From assembly GCA_002428365.1 (NCBI GenBank), contig DIVW01000044.1, positions 1 through 7,865 on the forward strand: DNA of 7,865 nucleotides, read 5' to 3'. Made by a program: the position numbers and the translations under genes. Positions 1-5,897 of the stretch are shown in pieces (position 1 is the first letter of the stretch; every line of letters starts with the position of its first letter). The notes beneath the pieces are model-generated. The model was given only the letters and a program-made list of their open reading frames with translations. It was not told the origin of the DNA and made no database searches. The stretch comes from Propionibacteriaceae bacterium UBA6122. GTDB taxonomy: Bacteria; Actinomycetota; Actinomycetes; Propionibacteriales; Propionibacteriaceae.

Positions 1-2612
1 ACCTCGACCCGATGGGCGTCCACACCGGTGACTCGATCACCGTGGCTCCGGCGATGACGCTGACCGACCGCGAATACCAGTCGATGCGCGATGTCGGGAT
101 TGCGGTAATCCGCGCGGTCGGGGTAGACACCGGTGGCTGCAACATTCAGTTCGCGATCAACCCCGACAACGGTCGGATGATCGTGATCGAGATGAACCCA
201 CGGGTCTCACGCTCCTCGGCCCTGGCCAGCAAGGCCACCGGCTTCCCGATCGCCAAGATCGCCGCCCGGGTGGCCGTGGGGTACACCCTGGACGAGATCC
301 CCAACGACATCACCGCCGAAACCCCGGCGTCCTTCGAACCGAGCCTTGACTACGTAGTGGTGAAGGCGCCTCGCTTCGCTTTCGAGAAGTTCCCCGGCGC
401 CGACACCACTTTGACCACCCACATGAAGAGCGTGGGTGAAGCGATGGCGATCGGCCGCAACTTCACCGAGGCGCTGGGCAAGGCGCTGCGTTCGTTGGAG
501 GACGACAAGGCCGGGTTCGATTTCACCTCGCCGATCACGGCCAGCCTTGATGAGCTGCTGACCGAAATGAGCCGTCCCCACGATGGTCGGCTGAATCTGG
601 TGATGCAGGGATTCCGCCTGGGTGGCACCGTCGAGCAGATCTTCGAAGCCACCAAGATCGACCCCTGGTTCCTCGATCAGGTGCACCTGATCTTCGAGGT
701 GGCCGAGGCCGTCCGCGAAGCACCTGAGCTCACCGCCGATCTGCTGCGCACCGCCAAGAAGCACGGCCTGGCCGACACCCAAATCGCCAAGCTGCGTGAC
801 CTGTCCACCGACGTGGTTCGGGGGGTGCGCTGGGCGCTCGGTGTGCGGCCAGTCTTTAAGACCGTCGACACCTGCGCGGCCGAGTTTGCCGCGCACACGC
901 CCTACCACTACTCCTCCTACGACGAGGAGACCGAAGTCGCGCCCCGCACCAAGCCAGCGGTACTGATCTTGGGCTCGGGTCCGAACCGGATCGGTCAAGG
1001 CATCGAGTTCGACTACTCCTGCGTCCATGCCGCCATGGCGCTGCGCGGAGCCGGCTATGAGTCGGTGATGGTCAACTGCAACCCAGAGACGGTCTCCACT
1101 GACTACGACACCTCCGATCGGCTCTACTTCGAGCCGCTGACCTTGGAGGACGTGCTCGAGGTCTACCACGCTGAGGCGGCCGCGGGCCCAGTGGCTGGCG
1201 TGATCGTCCAACTGGGCGGGCAGACGCCGTTGAAGCTGGCCCAGGCCCTCAAAGACGCCGGGGTACCGATCGTCGGGACTCCACCGGAGGCCATCAACCT
1301 GGCCGAGGAACGCGGCGCCTTCGGCAAGGTGCTGGCCGATGCCGGTCTGCCGGCCCCGGCCTACGGGATGGCCGAATCAGCTGAGCAGGCCCTGGAGATC
1401 GCCCACGAAATCAGCTACCCGGTGTTGGTGCGGCCCTCCTATGTGCTTGGCGGGCGCGGCATGGAAATCGTCTACGACGATGCCTCGCTGGTCGGCTACA
1501 TCGAGCGGGCTACCGATATCACCCCTTCGCGGCCGGTGTTGGTCGATCGCTTCCTTGATGATGCGATCGAGATCGATGTCGATGCCCTGTTCGACGGGAA
1601 CGAGCTGTACCTGGGTGGGGTCATGGAGCACATCGAGGAGGCTGGTATCCACTCCGGCGACTCGGCCTGCTCGCTGCCGCCGATCACCCTCGGCAACGAG
1701 GTGATCGATCAGATTCGGGTCTCCACTGAGGCGATTGCTCGTGGCGTCGGGGTTCGCGGCCTGCTGAACATCCAGTTCGCGCTGCTCTCTGACGTGCTGT
1801 ACGTGCTGGAAGCCAACCCGCGCGCATCGCGAACCGTCCCGTTCGTCTCCAAGGCGACCGATACCGCGCTGGCCAAGGCCGCGACGCTGATCGCGATGGG
1901 GGTCACCATCCCCGAACTGCGGGCACAGGGCGTGCTGCGTCCGGTCGGCATGGACGGCACCACCACGCTGGAATCGGCGCCGATCGCGGTAAAGGAAGCC
2001 GTGATGCCCTTTAATCGCTTCCGCACCGCCGACGGCTCCTGGGTCGACACCCTGCTCGGGCCGGAGATGAAATCGACCGGCGAAGTGATGGGGCTGGACG
2101 TCACCTTCGGCACGGCCTTCGCCAAGAGCCAGGCGGCTTCCTTCGGCAATGTGCCCACCAGCGGCACAGTGTTCGTATCAGTGGCCAATCGCGATAAGCG
2201 GCACGCGATCTTCCCGGTCAAGCGCTTGGCCGATCTTGGCTTCGAAGTGCTGGCCACTGAGGGCACCGCGCAGGTACTGCGGCGCCAGGACGTCGACGTG
2301 ACCCGGATCCGTAAGGCCACCCAGGGTCCCGGCCCGAATGGGGAAAAGACGGTCGTCCAGGCCATTCTCGATGGCGAGATCGATCTGATCTTCAACACCC
2401 CGCACGGCCAGTCCCGCGATGGCAGCCCTCGAAAGGACGGCTGGCAGATTCGGTCAGCCGCGATCATGGCTGACGTTCCGTGTGTGACCACGGTTCAGGG
2501 CCTGAGCGCCTGCGTACAAGGCATTGAGGCGCTGCGGCGCGGTGCGCTGGAGGTGCGCTCGCTGCAAGAGTGGAGCGCTGCGGTACGAGCTGAGATCGCC
2601 GAGCGGAGTTGA
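1..2612 (+). CDS. carB: carbamoyl-phosphate synthase large subunit, 5'-truncated by the window edge
   Basis: CarB makes carbamoyl phosphate from bicarbonate, two ATP and ammonia delivered by the CarA glutaminase subunit; this cytosolic reaction feeds both pyrimidine and arginine synthesis. The reading frame is already open at base 3 (Leu-Asp-Pro before the ATG at 12), so that ATG is internal. Comparing with the E. coli protein from memory, about 240 N-terminal residues are missing. Counting from the Met at base 12, the end of the first ATP-grasp domain shows HTGDSITVAP (4-13) and the metal-binding EMNPR (60-64). An oligomerisation region follows. The second synthetase half starts near 314 with GSGPNRIGQG and carries NCNPETVSTDYDTSD, a Gly-rich GGRGM (480-484) and EANPRASR (600-607). 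The C-terminal methylglyoxal-synthase-like allosteric domain begins near 717 and includes FNTPHG. The stop lies 1 nt before pyrD, implying co-transcription. No frameshift or missing catalytic residue is visible. The identification is essentially certain. Confidence 0.98.
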   Translation, partial: LDPMGVHTGDSITVAPAMTLTDREYQSMRDVGIAVIRAVGVDTGGCNIQFAINPDNGRMIVIEMNPRVSRSSALASKATGFPIAKIAARVAVGYTLDEIPNDITAETPASFEPSLDYVVVKAPRFAFEKFPGADTTLTTHMKSVGEAMAIGRNFTEALGKALRSLEDDKAGFDFTSPITASLDELLTEMSRPHDGRLNLVMQGFRLGGTVEQIFEATKIDPWFLDQVHLIFEVAEAVREAPELTADLLRTAKKHGLADTQIAKLRDLSTDVVRGVRWALGVRPVFKTVDTCAAEFAAHTPYHYSSYDEETEVAPRTKPAVLILGSGPNRIGQGIEFDYSCVHAAMALRGAGYESVMVNCNPETVSTDYDTSDRLYFEPLTLEDVLEVYHAEAAAGPVAGVIVQLGGQTPLKLAQALKDAGVPIVGTPPEAINLAEERGAFGKVLADAGLPAPAYGMAESAEQALEIAHEISYPVLVRPSYVLGGRGMEIVYDDASLVGYIERATDITPSRPVLVDRFLDDAIEIDVDALFDGNELYLGGVMEHIEEAGIHSGDSACSLPPITLGNEVIDQIRVSTEAIARGVGVRGLLNIQFALLSDVLYVLEANPRASRTVPFVSKATDTALAKAATLIAMGVTIPELRAQGVLRPVGMDGTTTLESAPIAVKEAVMPFNRFRTADGSWVDTLLGPEMKSTGEVMGLDVTFGTAFAKSQAASFGNVPTSGTVFVSVANRDKRHAIFPVKRLADLGFEVLATEGTAQVLRRQDVDVTRIRKATQGPGPNGEKTVVQAILDGEIDLIFNTPHGQSRDGSPRKDGWQIRSAAIMADVPCVTTVQGLSACVQGIEALRRGALEVRSLQEWSAAVRAEIAERS

Positions 2613-2613
2613 G

Positions 2614-3711
2614 ATGAGCCTGCCGGTTCCGGTGCTTCGCCTCGGGTATGAAAAGCTCATCCGGCCAGCTCTTTTCGCCGCCTATGGTGGCGATCCGGAA
2701 AGCATTCATGAGCGAATGATCGAGCTGCTCGCCGGCGCTGGATCCCGTCAGTGGGTTCGGTCGCTGGTGGGACTGCTCGCCGCTGCCCCTGGACGTCCCA
2801 CCCGGGTGGCCGGGATCGCCTTCGGATCGCGCGTAGGCCTGGCCGCTGGCATGGACAAGGATGCCTCAGCGGTGTTGGCCTGGCGCGCGCTGGGCTTCGG
2901 CTTCGCTGAGTTGGGCACCATCACGGCGCAGGGGCAGCCGGGCAACGACCGGCCTCGTATATTCCGTTTGCCGGCATCTGGAGCACTGATCAATCGGATG
3001 GGCTTCAACAATCCTGGGGCCAGCGCGGTGGCGGCGTCCTTGGCTGCCCGGGGCATCTATCGCGGCAACGGTGCCGCCGGTTTGCCGGTCGGCATCTCGA
3101 TCGGCAAAACCAAACTAGTGCCGGTGGCCGAGGCGATCGACGACTACCTCAGTTCGTTGCGCACCCTGGCCCCCCATGCCGACTACCTCGCGGTCAATGT
3201 CTCCAGCCCGAACACCCCAGGGCTGCGCAGTCTGCAAGACGGCGGCGCACTGGCGGGGCTGGTCGCCGCTCTGGTAGCCGAGGCGCAGGAGCTGGCCGGG
3301 ACGGGCACCGATCCGTTGCCGATCTTCGTCAAGGTCGCTCCCGATCTGAGCTTCGATCAGTTGGATGAGGTGCTCGAAGTCTGCACGGCGGCTGGCGCTG
3401 CCGGCCTCATTGCCACCAACACCACCTTGGCCCGCAACGGGCTGGCGCCGACCGAGGCCGGGCTGGCTGATCAGGCCGGTGGACTGTCTGGGGCGCCGCT
3501 GGCCAGGCGGGCCCTCGAAGTGGTCGCTCACCTGGCCAAGAACACCGACCTGCCCATCATCGGCGTCGGGGGAATTACCGCCCCGCACCTGGCGATGGCA
3601 ATGTTCGACGCCGGCGCTGCGCTGGTGCAGCTCTACACCGGTTTCCTGTACCGGGGGCCGGCCCTGGCGGCCGGAATCAATCGACTCGACCTGGATAGGC
3701 TGCACCGATGA
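2614..3711 (+). CDS. pyrD: dihydroorotate dehydrogenase (quinone), class 2
   Basis: This 365-aa enzyme oxidises dihydroorotate to orotate using FMN and passes electrons to membrane quinone, the fourth step of UMP synthesis. The class 2 type is shown by the N-terminal extension of about 45 residues (YEKLIRPALF...HERMIELLAG, the amphipathic membrane/quinone-binding helices) and by a serine catalytic base. Visible motifs are LAAGMDKD (76-83), QPGNDRPRIFRLP then INRMGFNN, SIGKTK, VNVSSPNTPGLR with Asn195 and the likely catalytic Ser198, FVKVAPDL, TNTT, GVGGI, and LVQLYTGFLYRGP (FMN-phosphate site). The frame stays open 30 codons upstream, but ATG 2614 is preferred: GGAG sits 5 nt before it, it lies just after the carB stop, and the upstream codons lie within the carB end and give an Arg/Cys-rich peptide unlike the family. 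The gene has no class 1B partner (pyrK) nearby, as expected for class 2. Its last 4 nt overlap pyrF. Confidence 0.97.
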   Translation: MSLPVPVLRLGYEKLIRPALFAAYGGDPESIHERMIELLAGAGSRQWVRSLVGLLAAAPGRPTRVAGIAFGSRVGLAAGMDKDASAVLAWRALGFGFAELGTITAQGQPGNDRPRIFRLPASGALINRMGFNNPGASAVAASLAARGIYRGNGAAGLPVGISIGKTKLVPVAEAIDDYLSSLRTLAPHADYLAVNVSSPNTPGLRSLQDGGALAGLVAALVAEAQELAGTGTDPLPIFVKVAPDLSFDQLDEVLEVCTAAGAAGLIATNTTLARNGLAPTEAGLADQAGGLSGAPLARRALEVVAHLAKNTDLPIIGVGGITAPHLAMAMFDAGAALVQLYTGFLYRGPALAAGINRLDLDRLHR

Positions 3712-4523
3712 GCGGATACTGGCGACGGCTCCAGGATGTGACCTCCGAGCGAGGTCCACTTTGCGTGGGGATTGACCCCCATCCTGGCCTGCTGCGGGCC
3801 TGGGACCTGCCGGAGACCGCCGCTGGCGTTGAACGGTTCAGCCGTCAGCTGGTGGCAGCCCTTGGTGATCAGGTGGCCGCGTTCAAACCACAGTCGGCCT
3901 TTTTTGAGGCTTACGGTTCGGCCGGCGTGGCGGTGTTGGAGCGATTGCTGGTCGATATCGCTGGCTGTGGCGCGCTGAGCATCGTGGACGCCAAGCGGGG
4001 TGACATTGGCTCCACCATGGAGGCCTATGCCGACGCCTACCTAGCCGACGGTTCGCCGTTGGCTGGCGATGCGGTTACGTTGTCTCCCTACCTGGGCTTC
4101 GGTTCACTGGCGCCGGCCTTTGAGCGCGCGCAACGCTACGAGCGTGGGGTCTACGTGCTTGCCCGCACCTCGAATCCTGAGGGCGGCTCGGTTCAACTGG
4201 CATTGACCCAGGACGGTTCGGTGGTGCAGTCGATCATCGATGCCGCGACCGAGACGAATCGCGCCTCTCGACTTCGGTCAATCGGACTGGTAGTGGGTGG
4301 AACCCACGAAAGCCTCGGCTGCGACCTAAGCGAGTTCAACGCGTCCATCCTGGTTCCGGGAATCGGGTTCCAGGGCGGCCGGATGAGTGATTTGCCCGGC
4401 CTTTTTGGTGATGCTACCGATCAGGTGCTGGCCGTAGTCGGGCGGGGAGTGATCGGTTCCGGACCGGATGTGAACGCGATGCGGGCGAAGGTGTCCCAGC
4501 TCTTGAGTGAGGCCGGTAGATGA
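3708..4523 (+). CDS. pyrF: orotidine-5'-phosphate decarboxylase, PyrF type 2
   Basis: PyrF decarboxylates OMP to UMP, the last step of de novo pyrimidine synthesis, as a cytosolic TIM-barrel homodimer. The 271-aa length and the motif arrangement fit the longer type 2 subfamily used by Actinobacteria. Visible residues are GIDPH near the start (Asp23), FKPQ with Lys60, and the catalytic motif DAKRGDIGST with Asp94, Lys96 and Asp99. Later come DAVTLSPYLGF, VLARTSNPEG, GLVVGGTH, VPGIGFQGG (phosphate-binding region) and VGRGVIGSG. The ATG lies in an ATGA overlap with the pyrD stop. Only a weak purine stretch precedes it, so translation is probably coupled to pyrD. It follows carB and pyrD directly and ends the pyrimidine block; the next gene lies 112 nt downstream. 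The gene is full length with no anomalies. Confidence 0.97.
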   Translation: MSGYWRRLQDVTSERGPLCVGIDPHPGLLRAWDLPETAAGVERFSRQLVAALGDQVAAFKPQSAFFEAYGSAGVAVLERLLVDIAGCGALSIVDAKRGDIGSTMEAYADAYLADGSPLAGDAVTLSPYLGFGSLAPAFERAQRYERGVYVLARTSNPEGGSVQLALTQDGSVVQSIIDAATETNRASRLRSIGLVVGGTHESLGCDLSEFNASILVPGIGFQGGRMSDLPGLFGDATDQVLAVVGRGVIGSGPDVNAMRAKVSQLLSEAGR

Positions 4524-4635
4524 GTCAAGCTGTTCGACACTTGATTTTCCTTTTGATGGACGTGGCGCATGACAGGCGGAAACGCTAGGTTATGCCCGTA
4601 AAAGATCCCATTGACAGCGCGACGAAGGCATTGAT
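4524..4635 (+). promoter_or_regulatory. pyrF-mihF intergenic region, probable internal promoter
   Basis: This 112-nt gap is by far the largest in the window and is more AT-rich than the genes around it. It separates the pyrimidine genes from mihF-gmk-rpoZ-coaBC-metK, so an internal promoter is expected by inference. TAGGTT at 4586-4591 fits the loose actinobacterial -10 form TANNNT, but I see no convincing -35 at 16-19 nt upstream; TTGATT (4541-4546) and TTGATG (4553-4558) are too far away. TTGACA at 4611-4616 is a perfect -35 hexamer, but a -10 at normal spacing would fall on the mihF start codon, so it is probably accidental. I see no intrinsic terminator (hairpin plus T-run) after pyrF, so read-through remains possible. 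The exact promoter is not resolved. Confidence 0.35.
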
Positions 4636-4639
4636 GTGA
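4592..4639 (+). other. short open frame overlapping the mihF start (possible leader peptide)
   Basis: An ATG at 4592 opens a 15-codon frame (MPVKDPIDSATKALM) that ends at TGA 4637-4639 and overlaps the GTG start of mihF by 4 nt. A TAG lies immediately upstream in frame, so it cannot extend 5'. The same GTGA overlap joins mihF to gmk and coaBC to metK, so the arrangement would allow translational coupling. Against it: there is no good Shine-Dalgarno sequence before 4592, the peptide matches nothing I know, and a frame this short can arise by chance. If the TAGGTT at 4586-4591 really is a -10 box, transcription would begin after this ATG and exclude it. Confidence 0.2.
4624..4628 (+). promoter_or_regulatory. 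ribosome binding site of mihF
   Basis: GAAGG lies 7 nt before GTG 4636 and supports that start. The nearby ATG at 4634 is out of frame and is followed directly by TGA, and the mihF frame has a stop at 4612-4614 with no ATG, GTG or TTG between, so GTG 4636 is the only standard start. Confidence 0.6.
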
Positions 4640-4947
4640 CTATTCCGCAGCTCACCACTGAACAGCTCGAAGCCGCCCGTGCGGCCGCCACCGAAGCCCG
4701 GCGCCGTCGCGCCGAGCTGAAGGGCAAGGTTCGCACCGGTCAGTTCAGCCTCGCCGCTGCCCTGGACGCCGCCTCCGGTGACGATGTGCTCGCTCACGTG
4801 AAGGTTGTGGACCTGCTGAAGTCCCTGCCGCGCGTGGGGGAGAAGCGCGCCGGACTGGTCATGGAGCGTCTCGACATCGCCCCGAATCGCCGCATTCGTG
4901 GGCTGGGCCGGCATCAGGTTGCCGGCCTCAAGGCTGAGTTTCAGTGA
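4636..4947 (+). CDS. mihF: integration host factor, actinobacterial type (mIHF/sIHF)
   Basis: This is a small basic nucleoid-associated protein of 103 aa. Members of the family bind DNA without strong sequence preference, bend it and affect transcription, replication and supercoiling; the name comes from the factor needed for mycobacteriophage L5 integration, and it is unrelated in sequence to E. coli IHF. The start PQLTTEQ (4-10) matches the mycobacterial PQLTDEQ as I remember it. It is followed by an Arg/Ala-rich helix (13-34) and by the helix-two-turns-helix region LPRVGEKRAGLVMERLDIAP (64-83), then NRRIRGLG (84-91), a conserved DNA-contact segment. GTG is the start, with GAAGG 7 nt upstream. 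The stop overlaps the gmk start by 4 nt (GTGA), so the two are translationally coupled. Position before gmk-rpoZ is the family's usual context. The gene looks intact. Confidence 0.95.
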   Translation: MTIPQLTTEQLEAARAAATEARRRRAELKGKVRTGQFSLAAALDAASGDDVLAHVKVVDLLKSLPRVGEKRAGLVMERLDIAPNRRIRGLGRHQVAGLKAEFQ

Positions 4948-5495
4948 CAGGTGACTTAACGGTCATCTCTGGGCCCTCTGGGGTCGGCAAGGGCACGGTC
5001 GTTCACGCGTTGGCGTCCGAGCACCCCGAAGTATGGATTTCGGTTTCCGCTACTACCAGGCCGCCTCGTCCCGGTGAAGAGGATGGGGTCGACTACTTCT
5101 TCGTCAGCGAAGCAGAGTTTGACGAGCTGATCGCCTCCGATGGCCTGCTGGAGTGGGCTCTGGTTCACGGCAGCGCCCGCTACGGCACCCCGCGGGCGGC
5201 CGTGATGGCTGCGGTCGCAGCCGGCCGTCGGGTGATTTTGGAGATCGAGCTACAGGGCGCCCGCCAGGTTCGGGTTCGGCTGCCAGGGGCCCGCTACATC
5301 TTCTTGGCACCGCCGGACGATCTGACTTTGGGTGATCGGCTGCGGGGTCGCGGCACCGAAACCGAGGAGCAGGTCCAGCGCCGACTGCGCACTGCAGCTG
5401 AGGAACTGGCTGCGGCTGGGGAGTTTGATCACGTCGTGGTGAACGATGATTTAGGCCAAGCGGTGGCCGAGTTGGTAGAGTTGTTAGGTCTGTGA
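4944..5495 (+). CDS. gmk: guanylate kinase
   Basis: Guanylate kinase phosphorylates GMP to GDP with ATP in the cytosol and supplies GTP, dGTP and the (p)ppGpp pool. At 183 aa it is close to the usual length. The P-loop GPSGVGKGT is at residues 10-18. The GMP-binding segment SVSATTRPPRPGEEDGVDYFF (33-53, in part) includes Arg39, Arg42 and Tyr51, and Glu70 and Tyr80 (RYGTP) complete that site. ILEIELQGARQVR (98-110) is the conserved core strand and helix; Glu102 stands where many homologues, from memory, have Asp. RLRGRGTET is the Arg-rich lid, and FDHVVVNDD the C-terminal signature. The GTG start overlaps the mihF stop; AAGG lies 10 nt upstream, rather far, so coupling to mihF probably matters. 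No ATG alternative exists before the P-loop. Confidence 0.97.
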   Translation: MTGDLTVISGPSGVGKGTVVHALASEHPEVWISVSATTRPPRPGEEDGVDYFFVSEAEFDELIASDGLLEWALVHGSARYGTPRAAVMAAVAAGRRVILEIELQGARQVRVRLPGARYIFLAPPDDLTLGDRLRGRGTETEEQVQRRLRTAAEELAAAGEFDHVVVNDDLGQAVAELVELLGL

Positions 5496-5520
5496 CGGCC
5501 GCTGGCCTATTGCGCGGCCG
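5496..5520 (+). repeat. perfect 7-bp inverted repeat after gmk (possible hairpin)
   Basis: CGGCCGC (5496-5502) and GCGGCCG (5514-5520) are perfect complements separated by 11 nt, beginning directly after the gmk stop codon. An RNA hairpin with an all-GC stem is expected. No T-run follows, so it is not a classical intrinsic terminator; it could attenuate transcription, mark an RNA processing or stabilising site, or be a by-product of GC-rich sequence. It lies about 28 nt before the rpoZ start. Confidence 0.4.
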
Positions 5521-5535
5521 ACCCACCATCTGATC

Positions 5536-5541
5536 AGGAAG
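5536..5541 (+). promoter_or_regulatory. ribosome binding site of rpoZ, selecting a TTG start
   Basis: AGGAAG lies 6 nt before TTG 5548. This spacing, and the absence of any in-frame ATG or GTG before the conserved omega domain, decide the TTG start. Confidence 0.7.
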
Positions 5542-5547
5542 CCGAAC

Positions 5548-5886
5548 TTGAGCATTCACACTCCCGAGGGGATCACCAACCCGCCGATTGACGAACTGCT
5601 GACGAAGGTGGATTCGAAGTACCGGCTGGTGCTCTTCGCCGCCAAGCGAGCCCGCCAGATCAACGCGTACTACTCCCAGTTGGGCGAGGGCCTGTTGGAG
5701 AATGTTGGCCCGTTGGTCGACATCGGTATCCAGGAAAAGCCGCTCACGATCGCACTGCGCGAGGTGAACGCCGGAGTGCTCGAATGCACCCAGTTCGACC
5801 CTGAGGCTGAGGCTGCTGCCCGCGCCGAGGCCGTTGCTGATCCTGACTTCTCCTTGGACCCCTTCACCACTGACGACCTGAGCTGA
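5548..5886 (+). CDS. rpoZ: DNA-directed RNA polymerase omega subunit
   Basis: Omega is the small non-catalytic subunit that helps beta' fold and join the polymerase core. The conserved actinobacterial core is clear: GITNPPIDELL (8-18), SKYRLVLFAAKRARQINAYY (23-42), the QLGEG segment, VGPLV (53-57), and QEKPLTIALREV (62-73). The protein has 112 aa. Its N-terminus is short, with the core starting at residue 8, while M. tuberculosis omega, as I recall it, has a longer leader. After the core there is a tail of about 30 residues (83-112) with nine Asp/Glu and one Arg, probably disordered. The start is TTG with a good Shine-Dalgarno sequence. coaBC begins 11 nt after the stop. Placement between gmk and coaBC is a widespread bacterial arrangement, so the assignment is very secure. 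Confidence 0.97.
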   Translation: MSIHTPEGITNPPIDELLTKVDSKYRLVLFAAKRARQINAYYSQLGEGLLENVGPLVDIGIQEKPLTIALREVNAGVLECTQFDPEAEAAARAEAVADPDFSLDPFTTDDLS

Positions 5887-5897
5887 GCGCTGTCGGC

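Noticed and set aside
207..1211. 334-codon open frame on the - strand inside carB
   Set aside because: It lies wholly antisense to a well-conserved gene and has a low-complexity Gly/His/Arg-rich translation; such frames are a by-product of GC-rich third codon positions.
2524..2613. Upstream extension of pyrD by 30 codons
   Set aside because: The added residues overlap the carB end, are Arg/Cys-rich and unlike the family, whereas ATG 2614 has a good Shine-Dalgarno sequence.
4611..4616. TTGACA as a -35 promoter box
   Set aside because: The matching -10 position falls on the mihF start codon and reads ATGTGA, and transcription would then start inside the gene.
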